From an uncultured Clostridia bacterium (GTDB lineage Bacteria; Bacillota; Clostridia; Christensenellales; Borkfalkiaceae): a stretch of DNA of 34,188 nucleotides. The stretch lies in NCBI GenBank assembly GCA_947631005.1, contig CANRJR010000024.1, forward strand, positions 1-34,188, given 5' to 3'. The position numbers and the translations under genes were made by a program. Below are positions 1 to 8,494 of the stretch, in pieces. Numbering within the stretch: position 1 is the first letter of the stretch; each line of letters starts with the position of its first letter. The notes under the pieces were generated by a model. The model was not told the DNA's origin and did not search any database. It saw nothing but the letters and a program-made list of their open reading frames with translations.

Positions 1-356
1 CGTTTGATCCCATATTTGCGGCAAGCGTCCATCATGGTCGCCGTGCCGATGATGTTGGTCTGCAAAAAGACGCCCGGATCTTCGATGCTTCTGTCTACAT
101 GGCTCTCTGCCGCAAAGTTGACAACGATATCGGGTTTTTCCTCCTCGAACAGCTTGTACACCGCCTCTCTGTCGCAAATATCTGCCTTGACAAAGCGAAA
201 GTTCGGATGTTCCATGATAGGCGCAAGCGTGGAAAGATTCCCCGCATAGGTCAGTTTGTCCAGACATATGATGCGATAATCGGGATATTTATTGAGCATA
301 TGGAAGATAAAGTTACTGCCGATAAACCCCGCGCCGCCCGTTACAATGATAGTCAT
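1..356 (-). CDS. rmlB: dTDP-glucose 4,6-dehydratase RmlB, N-terminal part (cut by window edge)
   Basis: Converts dTDP-glucose to dTDP-4-keto-6-deoxyglucose in the cytoplasm, the branch point of dTDP-deoxysugar synthesis. Only the first 118 codons are in the window. The protein begins [16 protein letters not shown], the Rossmann glycine motif of extended short-chain dehydrogenases, and continues with DKLTYAGNL near residue 32 and [12 protein letters not shown] near residue 80, both hallmarks of RmlB. The ATG overlaps the TGA of rmlA (shared ATGA), so the two are translationally coupled. It supplies the substrate for the FdtA/FdtB pair upstream in the same operon. The gene continues beyond the left edge; the catalytic YxxxK lies outside the window and cannot be checked. 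Confidence 0.95.
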   Translation of the reverse strand, partial: MTIIVTGGAGFIGSNFIFHMLNKYPDYRIICLDKLTYAGNLSTLAPIMEHPNFRFVKADICDREAVYKLFEEEKPDIVVNFAAESHVDRSIEDPGVFLQTNIIGTATMMDACRKYGIK

Positions 357-1228
357 TTACTCTCTCCGTTCGCTAAAGACATTAAATACTGCCCATACTC
401 TGTCATTTTTAAATTTTCGCCTAATTTATACAGCCGAGCTGTACTGATAAATCCTCTGCGCCAGGCAATTTCCTCTATGCAGGAAACATAAAAGCCTTGC
501 ATTTCCTGAATGGTCTGAACAAAGCCTGCCGCTTTATACATGCCTTTCGGTGTACCAGTATCCAACCACGCCATGCCGCGCCCCAAAAGTTCGACATGCA
601 GTTCGCCCATTTTCAAATACTCATTGTTCACAGAAGTTATCTCTATTTCACCACGGTCAGATGGCTTGACTTTTTTTGCGATTTCCACCACTCGATTGTC
701 ATAAAAATATAACCCCGGAACAGCATAGTGCGATTTGGGCATCTCTGGTTTTTCTTCGATAGAAATAACCTTATTGCCCTTATCAAATTCCACAACCCCA
801 AAGTCTTTTGGATTATTGACGGGATATCCGAAGATCGTCGCGCCGCATTTTCTTTCTTTTGCTGAGATTAGAATTTCCGTTAAAGCTTGTCCGTAAAATA
901 TATTGTCCCCTAAAATGAGGCAAACCTGATCGTTTCCAATAAATTTTTCTCCGATTATAAATGCATCTGCCAGACCGCGCGGCTTGTCCTGTACGGCATA
1001 AGAAAGATTGATTCCTATCTTGCTCCCATCCTCTAAAAGTTCACGATACGACGGCGTCGCTTCCGGAGTGGAAATAATTAAAATATCCCTTATTCCGGCG
1101 AGCAATAAAACCGACAACGGATAATAAATCAACGGCTTATCGTAAATCGGCAAAAGCTGTTTCGATACGGCTTTCGTCATGGGATAAAGCCTTGTTCCCT
1201 TTCCTCCAGCTAAAATAATACCTTTCAT
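353..1228 (-). CDS. rmlA: Glucose-1-phosphate thymidylyltransferase RmlA
   Basis: Makes dTDP-glucose from glucose-1-phosphate and dTTP, the first step of the dTDP-sugar branch. The 291-residue protein has the family length and begins [18 protein letters not shown], with the nucleotide-binding GGxGTRL motif, followed by [11 protein letters not shown] and the family segments LGDNIFYG and AWLDTGT. I chose the ATG at 1226-1228 because a GGGAGA ribosome site sits seven bases before it; the open frame reaches back to 1297, but that extra 23 residues match nothing in the family and overlap the previous stop. Located between fdtB-like and rmlB in the polysaccharide operon. No rmlC or rmlD is seen, which fits an Fdt-type branch rather than rhamnose. 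Confidence 0.95.
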   Translation of the reverse strand: MKGIILAGGKGTRLYPMTKAVSKQLLPIYDKPLIYYPLSVLLLAGIRDILIISTPEATPSYRELLEDGSKIGINLSYAVQDKPRGLADAFIIGEKFIGNDQVCLILGDNIFYGQALTEILISAKERKCGATIFGYPVNNPKDFGVVEFDKGNKVISIEEKPEMPKSHYAVPGLYFYDNRVVEIAKKVKPSDRGEIEITSVNNEYLKMGELHVELLGRGMAWLDTGTPKGMYKAAGFVQTIQEMQGFYVSCIEEIAWRRGFISTARLYKLGENLKMTEYGQYLMSLANGESK

Positions 1229-1293
1229 TGTGCTCTCCCGTTGCATCATTAACCAACCAACCCATACCCGCCATGTTAGCAAACTGTGATTGG

Positions 1294-2403
1294 TCAATTA
1301 AATTTATTCAATGACTCTATTACATGCGCTATTTGTTCTTGCGTCATCCCATAATACATCGGAAGACTTAAAATAGTTGAGCTGATCTCTTCCGCCACGG
1401 GCAAGCTCCCCTTCCCCAACTTCAAATCTTCATAAGCCAACTGCAAATGCATCGGAATAGGATAATGCTTCACTGTGCCTATCCCTCGTTTACTCAAATA
1501 TGCTTCAAGCTCATCCCGCTTGGCACATCGCACAGCAAAAACGTGATAGATATGCGTGTACGTGGTATCTGATTTCAGCGGCAATTTAATCATCGGATTT
1601 ACAATACCGTCAGAATATTGTGCCGCGATTTTTCTTCTTGCTTCGTTCCAAGCGTCTAAATGGGGCAATTTTACTCGCAAAAATGCACTCTGCAACTCAT
1701 CCAAACGGCTATTGGTACCCTTATAAATATGATGATATTTATAATCGGAACCGTAATTCCCGAGCGCGCGTACTTTATCGGCTATATCTTTATTATTGGT
1801 AACTACGCAACCTGCGTCACCGAGTGCCCCGAGATTTTTGCCCGGATAAAAACTGAAAGCGGCGGCGTCAGACAAAGTGCCCACCTTTTTCCCTTTATAT
1901 AAGGCACCATGAGCCTGAGCCGCATCTTCTATCACATAGAGACCGTATTTCTTGGCAATAGAATTTACCGCATCCATATCAGCCGCCCGTCCTTGAAGAT
2001 GGACGGCAATGATTGCTTTTGTCTTGCTACTGATTTTTTCCTCGACCTTCGTAACGTCTATATTATAGGTTTCAATCGTGGGCTCGACAAATACCAGATC
2101 GGCACCGACATACGAAACTGCCAAAGCCGTGGCAATAAAAGTATTTGACGGCACGATCACTTCGTCGCCGCGCCCTATTCCGAGTGCTTTCAAAATTAAG
2201 TAGATGGCGTCCAAACCATTGGCGACGCCGACACAATATGCGGCACCGCAGTATTCGGCAAATTCGTTTTCGAACTTTCCGCATTCTTCGCCGTGAATAA
2301 AAACGTTTTTCTCAAGCACACGCGAATAAGCCTTCAATAGCTCATCCGACAGCTCGCGGTGCATGGGTGAGAAATCCGCAAATGGAACTTTAATATTCGC
2401 CAT
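1294..2403 (-). CDS. fdtB: DegT/DnrJ/EryC1 sugar aminotransferase, FdtB/QdtB-like
   Basis: PLP-dependent aminotransferase expected to put an amino group on C3 of a dTDP-3-keto-6-deoxyhexose, giving dTDP-Fuc3N or dTDP-Qui3N. The 369-residue protein has the family length. Visible motifs are VANGLDAI near residue 60, [10 protein letters not shown] near residue 158 (PLP ring contact) and [14 protein letters not shown] near residue 185, whose lysine forms the Schiff base. GGAG stands seven bases before the ATG, and the start overlaps the end of the fdtA-like gene by 14 bases. Its direct pairing with an FdtA-type isomerase and with rmlA/rmlB is the main argument for the substrate. I cannot tell Fuc3N from Qui3N because the two isomerase types differ by few residues. 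Confidence 0.85.
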   Translation of the reverse strand: MANIKVPFADFSPMHRELSDELLKAYSRVLEKNVFIHGEECGKFENEFAEYCGAAYCVGVANGLDAIYLILKALGIGRGDEVIVPSNTFIATALAVSYVGADLVFVEPTIETYNIDVTKVEEKISSKTKAIIAVHLQGRAADMDAVNSIAKKYGLYVIEDAAQAHGALYKGKKVGTLSDAAAFSFYPGKNLGALGDAGCVVTNNKDIADKVRALGNYGSDYKYHHIYKGTNSRLDELQSAFLRVKLPHLDAWNEARRKIAAQYSDGIVNPMIKLPLKSDTTYTHIYHVFAVRCAKRDELEAYLSKRGIGTVKHYPIPMHLQLAYEDLKLGKGSLPVAEEISSTILSLPMYYGMTQEQIAHVIESLNKFN

Positions 2404-2821
2404 AATATTTCTCCGAAATCATTTTTCTAAAATCGTCGTAATTCCTAATATAATCAGCCTCATCGTACAACTCAGAAGCAAGAACCAATAAAACAGCATC
2501 CGTAGAAAAGTCGTACATTTCACGCCAAATGTCGTTTGCTATGTATAACCCTTCGCTCGGATCGTTTAGGAGAACCGTTTCCCTATTATATCCGTCATCA
2601 AGCACAACTTTACAACTGCCATGTACACAGATAAGCATCTGCTGTAATTGCCTATGTGCATGAAAACCGCGCGCGATGTTGTCATTTGTATTATAAATAT
2701 AGTAGACCCTTTTAATATCAAAAGGGATCTCCCTATTTTCTTCTATCGCTACCAGCATCCCGCGAGAGTCGCCATGAGGCAAAAATTTATACTTTTTTAC
2801 AAGCGCATCTTTATCCCGCAA
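2390..2821 (-). CDS. fdtA: TDP-4-keto-6-deoxyglucose 3,4-ketoisomerase, FdtA/QdtA (WxcM) family
   Basis: Cupin-fold enzyme that shifts the keto group of dTDP-4-keto-6-deoxyglucose from C4 to C3 before amination. Recognisable features are [17 protein letters not shown], then RVYYIY, then the active-site segment [10 protein letters not shown] and the cupin strand [10 protein letters not shown]. The frame is open from an ATG at 2878, but that start lies inside the upstream oxidoreductase gene and adds residues foreign to the family. A GAGAGG ribosome site eight bases before a TTG at 2819-2821 favours this TTG, giving 143 residues, near the usual size. The stop overlaps the aminotransferase start, so the pair is coupled. 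FdtA versus QdtA cannot be settled by eye. Confidence 0.85.
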   Translation of the reverse strand: MRDKDALVKKYKFLPHGDSRGMLVAIEENREIPFDIKRVYYIYNTNDNIARGFHAHRQLQQMLICVHGSCKVVLDDGYNRETVLLNDPSEGLYIANDIWREMYDFSTDAVLLVLASELYDEADYIRNYDDFRKMISEKYYGEY

Positions 2822-2838
2822 CTTTGTAACCTCTCGAT

Positions 2839-3921
2839 TTATTTGCCAAACCTGCCGATAAAATCGATTGACGCGCATTCCTTTAAGGGCAACTTCACAG
2901 GACTGCCATCCGCTGCAGATTTATAAACGGCGAGCACCGTTTCGAGCGCATTTCTGCCCGCTACGGCATCCACATAAGGCTTTCTGTCGTTTTCGATCGC
3001 ATCGATAACGTCGGCAAACAGGCTCGTATGCCCATTCCCATAAACGTTGGAAGTCTGCTCAAACAACCCGCGATTCTTATCGTCCCCATCACGCTCGTCT
3101 GCAAAATCCCACACGTCTATGGCGTTTGTAGACTTGCCTCCCAACTTGACTGTACCGTTCTCACCGAAAATATAGAGCGTTTCTTCGAGGTTCTTAGGAT
3201 ATACGTTCGTGGTGCCCTCTATCGTACCTACCGCGCCGTTCTTGAATTTCAACACAGCCATACCGATATCTTCGCATTCCAAATACTCGTGGAACTGCTG
3301 TTTGGTCACGCCGTACACTTCCTCTATTTCATCACCCATCATCCAGCGCAGGAGATCTATGCCGTGAATACACTGGTTCATCAACGCACCGCCGTCGTTC
3401 TTCCATGTTCCGCGCCACTTGGCTTGGTCATAGTAATCCTTATTTCTGCTCCAACGCACATTGATGGAGCCATGGGATATTTTTCCGAATCTTCCCTCTT
3501 CCAAAGCGCGACGGGTCTGTTGGACTGCGATATTGAATCTGTTTTGATGGCATGGCGAGACTTTCACGCCCTTTTGCTCTGACAAAACGATAATCCGTTC
3601 CGCATCGGCGATGCTCATTGCCATGGGCTTTTCAATAATGACATTGATACCCTTATCAATGCAGTAGAGAGCAATTTCCGCATGCAAACCGCTTTCCGTC
3701 GCGATACTGATCAATTGAAGCTCGGGGTGCTCGGTTATCATCTTTTTATAATCGGTATAGCGGGCAATCGACCTGTCATTTTCAAGACCGTGTTTCGACA
3801 GAACCTCTTGCATGCGTTCGGGGATGATGTCGCATACCGCAACGATCTCCAATTTGTTATTGACAGCAGCTTTTACATGATTTGTCGAGATTCTGCCACA
3901 ACCGATAAGAGCATATTTCAT
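2839..3921 (-). CDS. Gfo/Idh/MocA family oxidoreductase, WbpB/WlbA-like
   Basis: NAD-dependent dehydrogenase likely acting on C3 of a nucleotide sugar. The protein starts MKYALIGCGRIS, a Rossmann glycine motif, and carries the family EKPMAM motif near residue 97 and a conserved HGIDLLRW segment near residue 188 in the C-terminal substrate domain. Two ATGs are possible: the one at 3927 has GGAG only one base away, whereas 3921 has it at a normal distance, so I use 3921 (360 residues). It follows directly a WbpD-like acetyltransferase and shares the operon with a WbpE-like aminotransferase. In Pseudomonas and Bordetella these three enzymes turn UDP-GlcNAcA into a 2,3-diacetamido uronic acid. 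The substrate here is inferred. Confidence 0.75.
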   Translation of the reverse strand: MKYALIGCGRISTNHVKAAVNNKLEIVAVCDIIPERMQEVLSKHGLENDRSIARYTDYKKMITEHPELQLISIATESGLHAEIALYCIDKGINVIIEKPMAMSIADAERIIVLSEQKGVKVSPCHQNRFNIAVQQTRRALEEGRFGKISHGSINVRWSRNKDYYDQAKWRGTWKNDGGALMNQCIHGIDLLRWMMGDEIEEVYGVTKQQFHEYLECEDIGMAVLKFKNGAVGTIEGTTNVYPKNLEETLYIFGENGTVKLGGKSTNAIDVWDFADERDGDDKNRGLFEQTSNVYGNGHTSLFADVIDAIENDRKPYVDAVAGRNALETVLAVYKSAADGSPVKLPLKECASIDFIGRFGK

Positions 3922-3936
3922 TTCCATTCTCCACTT

Positions 3937-4509
3937 TTATTTTTCTATTTCAAATACTATCCCATCCCTAAAGACATATTTCCTGCCGCAAGTGCACTCT
4001 GCTATGTCATCCGAAAAAATTAGTTTCAGTCCACAATTACATACCCACCCTTTCACTCGCGCAGGATTGCCCATCACGAGCGCATTATCGGGGACATCTT
4101 TTGTAACGACGCTTCCCGCTCCTACAAGAGCATATTTACCTATCGTGTGACCGCAAACAATCGTACTGTTCGCTCCGATAGAACATCCTTGTTTTAAAAG
4201 TGTTTTACGAAATTCATGTTTTCTGCTAATATAGCTCCTCGGATTGATTACATTTGTAAATACACAACTCGGTCCGAGAAATACGTCGTCCTCACACTCA
4301 ACTCCCGTATAAACCGAAACATTATTTTGAATCCTTACTCCATCGCCGATTTTTACCTGGGCACCTATCATAACATTCTGTCCAATGTTACAATTCTTTC
4401 CAATCTCGCAGTGGCTCATAATATGGCAAAAATGCCAAATCTTTGTACCATTGCCTATTATACAATTGTCATCTACATAAGTAGATTCGTGTATAAAAAT
4501 ATCACCCAT
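3937..4509 (-). CDS. Left-handed beta-helix N-acetyltransferase, WbpD/WlbB-like
   Basis: Acetyl-CoA dependent N-acetyltransferase of an aminosugar nucleotide. The 190 residues show hexapeptide repeats ([LIV]GxxxxI) from about residue 14 to 150, the segment KIWHFCHIMSHCEIG near residue 23, ISRKHEFRKTLL near residue 98 and GNPARVKGW near residue 147, all typical of the WbpD/WlbB branch. The last 35 residues hold two CxCG pairs that could bind zinc. The start overlaps the HAD gene stop by eight bases. It is the only acetyltransferase in the window although two C3 aminotransferases are present, so it may serve the uronic acid, the 6-deoxyhexose, or both. Sequence style favours the uronic acid. 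Confidence 0.8.
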   Translation of the reverse strand: MGDIFIHESTYVDDNCIIGNGTKIWHFCHIMSHCEIGKNCNIGQNVMIGAQVKIGDGVRIQNNVSVYTGVECEDDVFLGPSCVFTNVINPRSYISRKHEFRKTLLKQGCSIGANSTIVCGHTIGKYALVGAGSVVTKDVPDNALVMGNPARVKGWVCNCGLKLIFSDDIAECTCGRKYVFRDGIVFEIEK

Positions 4510-5125
4510 AATCTTTTATAATTTCAGTATAATCTCCTATTGTCGTTATTCCATTTTCATGAAGAAATGTTTCATCATATAAGTTCAGCCCGGTCTTTAC
4601 AAAAAAGGCTTTTATACCTTTTATATTTACCTGTAAATCACCGAGACTGTCCCCAACTAAGACATCGCCATTCGTAACTCTTTGCGCAAGCCAATCTTGC
4701 TTTTTTTCCCTGTCCGGATTAAGAACGATTATATTGTCAAAGCAATTTTTATATCCGAGCCAGTCCAATTCCTTATACAGCATCGCAGGATGTCTTCTCA
4801 ATGATAAAAGAACTATTTTGTATCCCTTTCTTATGAAGTTGTTTACGACGCCCGAGAAATCCTTAATCGGTCTGTCAAGCCGAAGAAACTTTTCCGCTTC
4901 CAGCGTACTACGCTTATAAATAAGATAGTCGGCAATGTCGATAGGAGCATTCCAAAGTCTTTCGGCTACCAAATGATCCTTTCTCAAAAGGAGCTTTTCT
5001 CGCTTATAATCTTTGATGGTCCCGTCGCATTGATATCCCCGATTAGACAAGTACGTCTCTAATACATAGTAATATCTTTCCCATACGTCAACAAGAGTGC
5101 CGTCAAAATCAAAGTAAATCGTCAT
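4502..5125 (-). CDS. HAD superfamily phosphatase
   Basis: Haloacid dehalogenase-type hydrolase of 207 residues. Motif I is YFDFDGTLVD at the very N-terminus with the nucleophilic and acid/base aspartates, motif II is the serine in VLLSLRR near residue 106, and motif III is GDSLGDLQ near residue 158, which binds magnesium. A helical cap lies between motifs I and II. The ATG overlaps the ATP-grasp gene stop (ATGA), so the two are coupled and probably act in one step or in consecutive steps. The substrate is unknown; in this operon a phosphorylated sugar or an amino acid derivative is plausible. Soluble, no signal peptide seen. Confidence 0.75.
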   Translation of the reverse strand: MTIYFDFDGTLVDVWERYYYVLETYLSNRGYQCDGTIKDYKREKLLLRKDHLVAERLWNAPIDIADYLIYKRSTLEAEKFLRLDRPIKDFSGVVNNFIRKGYKIVLLSLRRHPAMLYKELDWLGYKNCFDNIIVLNPDREKKQDWLAQRVTNGDVLVGDSLGDLQVNIKGIKAFFVKTGLNLYDETFLHENGITTIGDYTEIIKDYG

Positions 5126-6102
5126 GATTCATTGTGTATAAACAACTCTTCATAATATCGTATCATCGTTACGCCGTCTGTTTTCGAGGTTTGCAAATAA
5201 GGGCTTCCACCCCCCCCATCAAGAAGGTTAACAAGTCGCATGGGAATATTAAACCCGCACTCCACAGCCAACGGCAAGCCGCCTGAAGCCAATCGAGTAT
5301 TAAAATCAAACAAGACAGGTTCTCCTGAAGCCTTCTTCTTGTATTGAAAATTGATGGGACCGCGCAATTTTCCTGTCTTTTCTAAAGTGCGAATAACAGG
5401 CGTTAAAATTTCATTATCGCATACCGCGGTCGTAACGACTGCACCGCCCGAAATCGTTTTTTCCCGCTTACGATTAAAAAAACCCTCGCATTTCCCACTA
5501 TCATCAAAAAGGCAATCTACCGTAAACTCATCGCCTTGCAGAAACTCCATAAACATGGAACCGGCCGAATGCGCTTTCCAATATGCATAATCCTCACCGT
5601 CGACAATCTTTTGAGTCCCCTTGCTCCCAGACCCTTGATACGGTTTCAAAAACAGAGGATAGTCTCTTTCCCTCGGCGTCTCATCCACATAACACCTCGG
5701 AACGCGGATGCCGAGGCTCGACAAAAACTGATAGCATTCCCATTTATTGCTTAAAACTCTGTTTGTCTCCGCATCGACAATCAGACGCTTTACTCCTTTT
5801 AAGCAGGAATGGACGGTATAAAAATTCATATCGTACGACGTAACGGGAATCATGTGAGTGACTTTTTCTTTCTCAACGATTTTCTGCAACGAGGACAAAT
5901 ATTCGCTTTCATTGGAAAGCTGCGGAACAACATAAAAACGGTCGGCAATGATTTTTGCCGGGACATTTTTATTTACATCTACCGCGACAATATGGACCTG
6001 CTCACCCAGGCATTTTTTCAGCACACGAATCAAATATGTCCCCGTTGATCCACCTGCCGACGTAAGCAATAAATTGATTTTGTTTGACAAATATTCGCTC
6101 AT
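5122..6102 (-). CDS. ATP-grasp ligase-like protein of the polysaccharide locus
   Basis: The protein has 326 residues with a pre-ATP-grasp Rossmann start (LLLTSAGGSTGTYLIR), a phosphate-binding lysine and glycine loop in LFLKPYQGSGSKGTQK near residue 160, MEFLQGDEFTVDC near residue 195, and the metal-binding end FDFNTRLASGG near residue 285. These are the usual ATP-grasp elements in order. ATP-grasp enzymes join a carboxylate to an amine or thiol through an acyl phosphate. Carbamoyl phosphate synthase-like members of this size are often seen next to HAD genes in glycan loci. Because the operon also makes a uronic acid, amidation of its carboxyl group with an amino acid is an attractive but unproven role. 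No ribosome site stands out before the ATG. Confidence 0.7.
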   Translation of the reverse strand: MSEYLSNKINLLLTSAGGSTGTYLIRVLKKCLGEQVHIVAVDVNKNVPAKIIADRFYVVPQLSNESEYLSSLQKIVEKEKVTHMIPVTSYDMNFYTVHSCLKGVKRLIVDAETNRVLSNKWECYQFLSSLGIRVPRCYVDETPRERDYPLFLKPYQGSGSKGTQKIVDGEDYAYWKAHSAGSMFMEFLQGDEFTVDCLFDDSGKCEGFFNRKREKTISGGAVVTTAVCDNEILTPVIRTLEKTGKLRGPINFQYKKKASGEPVLFDFNTRLASGGLPLAVECGFNIPMRLVNLLDGGGGSPYLQTSKTDGVTMIRYYEELFIHNES

Positions 6103-6108
6103 ATGACA

Positions 6109-7233
6109 TTATCTCGTTTCCAATACTTTCGAAGAGATAAACTCTATCTCTTCGTCTTTGAGGTACGGATGCATTGGCACGCTTAAAACCGTCTTGGTAA
6201 GCCTCGTAGCAACCTCCACTTCCCCCAGCGGAGTATCAATGCCTTCAAATGCTTTCAAGGCATGCATCGGGATAGGATAATATATCATTGTAGGGATACC
6301 GTTCTCATTGAGATGTTTCTGCAAATCATCTCTCTCTTTTTCATCTTCGAGAATCAACGTATATTGCGCCCAGCTACTTCCGAAATGTTCCGGAATCAAT
6401 GGTGTTGTAAACCTATCTTTAAGGTAGCTATCGTACTTCTTGGCGATTTTGTTTCTGTCCGTCAGCTCATAATCGGAAAATGCCTTTAATTTTTCCAACA
6501 AAATCGCCGCCTGCACGGTATCCAAGCGGGAATTATACCCTATACGCACATTATCGTATTTGTGCGAACCTTTCCCATGGAATGCAAGAGACACCATGAG
6601 TTTATAATAATCTTCACAATCGGTAAACACCGCGCCGCCGTCTCCGTAGCACCCCAAAGGCTTTGCGGGGAAAAAGGAAGTAGTGGATATATCTCCAAAC
6701 GAACACGCCCGCTTACCGTCTATGCTTCCTCCAAATCCCTGTGCCGCATCTTCGATTATGGGCAAGCCGTATTTATCGGCGACCTTTCTGATCACGGGGA
6801 AATTTGCGGGAAGTCCGAATAAGTCCACGGCTACGATCGCCTTGGGTTTTAATTTTTTTTCGGCAATCACTTGCTGTATCCGTTTTTCGAGTTTTTCGGC
6901 GTCGAGGTTGAACGTTCTCTCGTCCACGTCCACAAATACGCAGGTTCCGCCCGCAAGAGCAACGGTTTCCGCACTTGCAAAGAAAGTAAGATCCGGGACA
7001 AAAACGGCATCACCTTTCCCGACATCAAAGCACCTTAGCGCAAGTGTCAAGGCGTCCGTGCCGTTTGCGCATGTCAAACAATACTTTCTAGAACAGTAAG
7101 CGGCAAGATTTTCTGCCAATTCGCGTACCTCGTCACCGTTTATAAATTGAGCACGCTCCAAAACCTTGGCGATTCGCCCATCTATCTTTCTCTTCAGAGC
7201 CCGATACTGTCTGCCCAAATCAATAAATTCCAT
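6109..7233 (-). CDS. DegT/DnrJ/EryC1 aminotransferase, WbpE-like
   Basis: PLP-dependent C3 aminotransferase of a keto uronic acid nucleotide. The 374-residue protein starts MEFIDLGRQYRALK and shows CANGTDALTLAL near residue 57, IEDAAQGFGGS near residue 160, TSFFPAKPLGCYGDGGA near residue 182 with the Schiff-base lysine, YNSRLDTVQAAILL near residue 233 and SVPMHPYL near the end. These match WbpE closely, more than the other aminotransferase in this operon. AAAGGAG is well placed before the ATG. Lies between the UDP-glucose dehydrogenase and the ATP-grasp gene. Together with the WbpB-like and WbpD-like proteins it completes an oxidise-aminate-acetylate module. Confidence 0.82.
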   Translation of the reverse strand: MEFIDLGRQYRALKRKIDGRIAKVLERAQFINGDEVRELAENLAAYCSRKYCLTCANGTDALTLALRCFDVGKGDAVFVPDLTFFASAETVALAGGTCVFVDVDERTFNLDAEKLEKRIQQVIAEKKLKPKAIVAVDLFGLPANFPVIRKVADKYGLPIIEDAAQGFGGSIDGKRACSFGDISTTSFFPAKPLGCYGDGGAVFTDCEDYYKLMVSLAFHGKGSHKYDNVRIGYNSRLDTVQAAILLEKLKAFSDYELTDRNKIAKKYDSYLKDRFTTPLIPEHFGSSWAQYTLILEDEKERDDLQKHLNENGIPTMIYYPIPMHALKAFEGIDTPLGEVEVATRLTKTVLSVPMHPYLKDEEIEFISSKVLETR

Positions 7234-7248
7234 AGTGCTTCTCCTTTA

Positions 7249-8448
7249 TTAATTTTCGTGATAGATATCACGACAATAAATTTTATCAATAACGTCGTCT
7301 AATGCATTTTCAAACCTGTTTGCCACAATTAAAGACGCTCGCTCCTTGAACTCATCCAAATTGTTTGTTACCTCAATCCCCATGAATTTTTTATCGCTGT
7401 ACATGGGTTCGTAGATGAGCAAATTCACACCGTTGGATTTAAGGATTTGCAACACTCCCTGTATGGCACTCTGTCTGAAATTATCAGACTTCGACTTCAT
7501 TGTGAGCCTATAAACACCCACCACCACATTTATGTTCTGCTTAAATCCGCTCCTTTCCATAATTTGTTCGGCAATAAACTTCTTGCGCGTATCGTTAGCC
7601 TGCACAACAGCGGAAATCATATTTTGCGGTATATCGTTAAAATCCGCTTTTAGTTGCTTCGTGTCTTTCGGCAAGCAGTATCCGCCGTAGCCAAACGAAG
7701 GATTGTTGTAAAAATTCCCTATTCGAGCATCGAGACAAACACCGCTTATGATCTGCGAAGCATCCAACCCTTTCGCCTGGCAATAAGTATCAAGCTCGTT
7801 AAAGTACGCTACCCTGACGGCAAGATACGTATTGGCAAATAACTTGACTGCCTCCGCTTCGTTCGTATTCAACACCAAACGTGGAATATCTTTCTTAATG
7901 GCACCTTCGGCAAGCAATTCCGCAAACCGCGATGCCTTGGCTTTTAAGTCAGCATCGCCCAAATTGCATCCGACTATAATCCTTGCCGGATATAAATTAT
8001 CGTACAGGGCTTTCCCCTCGCGAAGAAATTCGGGAGAAAAGATAATGTTCTTATAACAGAATTTTTCTATCATACGGTTTGTAAAGCCGATGGGAACGGT
8101 AGATTTGATTACTATCGTTGCTCTATTGTTTGTGGAGAGGACTGTCTCAATAACCTGCTCCACGGAACTTGTATCAAAATAATTTTTATCCTCATCGTAA
8201 TTGGTCGGAGTGCTGATCACCACATACTCCGCTTCCCTATATGCACTCTCATCCGTCGTCGCATGAAGATCAAGTTGTTTTGACGAGAGATATTCTTCGA
8301 TCTCCCGATCGATTATCGGAGACTTCCCGGAGTTGATGAGAGCTACCCTTTCCGAGGAAATGTCTATTGCTGTGACTTCATGATTCTGCGAGAGCAGTAT
8401 CGCGTTTGAAAGCCCTACGTATCCAATCCCTGCTACGGTAATTTTCAT
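7249..8448 (-). CDS. ugd: UDP-glucose 6-dehydrogenase
   Basis: Oxidises UDP-glucose twice to UDP-glucuronic acid using NAD. The 399-residue protein begins MKITVAGIGYVGLSNA (Rossmann motif) and carries STPTNYD near residue 80, FSPEFLREGKALYDN near residue 137, the lysine/asparagine segment EAVKLFANTYLAVR near residue 199 and the catalytic cysteine in FGYGGYCLPKDTKQL near residue 255. The sequence follows E. coli Ugd almost block by block, including the short C-terminus, and differs from the WbpA/UDP-GlcNAc dehydrogenase type. This matters because the WbpB/D/E-like genes nearby normally work on a WbpA product. An AAGGA site precedes the ATG. Confidence 0.95.
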   Translation of the reverse strand: MKITVAGIGYVGLSNAILLSQNHEVTAIDISSERVALINSGKSPIIDREIEEYLSSKQLDLHATTDESAYREAEYVVISTPTNYDEDKNYFDTSSVEQVIETVLSTNNRATIVIKSTVPIGFTNRMIEKFCYKNIIFSPEFLREGKALYDNLYPARIIVGCNLGDADLKAKASRFAELLAEGAIKKDIPRLVLNTNEAEAVKLFANTYLAVRVAYFNELDTYCQAKGLDASQIISGVCLDARIGNFYNNPSFGYGGYCLPKDTKQLKADFNDIPQNMISAVVQANDTRKKFIAEQIMERSGFKQNINVVVGVYRLTMKSKSDNFRQSAIQGVLQILKSNGVNLLIYEPMYSDKKFMGIEVTNNLDEFKERASLIVANRFENALDDVIDKIYCRDIYHEN

Positions 8449-8494
8449 ATTTATTATTCCTTATTCGTTTTATCGTACCTTAAGCCACAAAAAT

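Noticed and set aside
1229-1297. Extended N-terminus of RmlA
   Set aside because: The extra 23 residues have no match in the family, overlap the previous gene, and a good ribosome site stands before the inner ATG.
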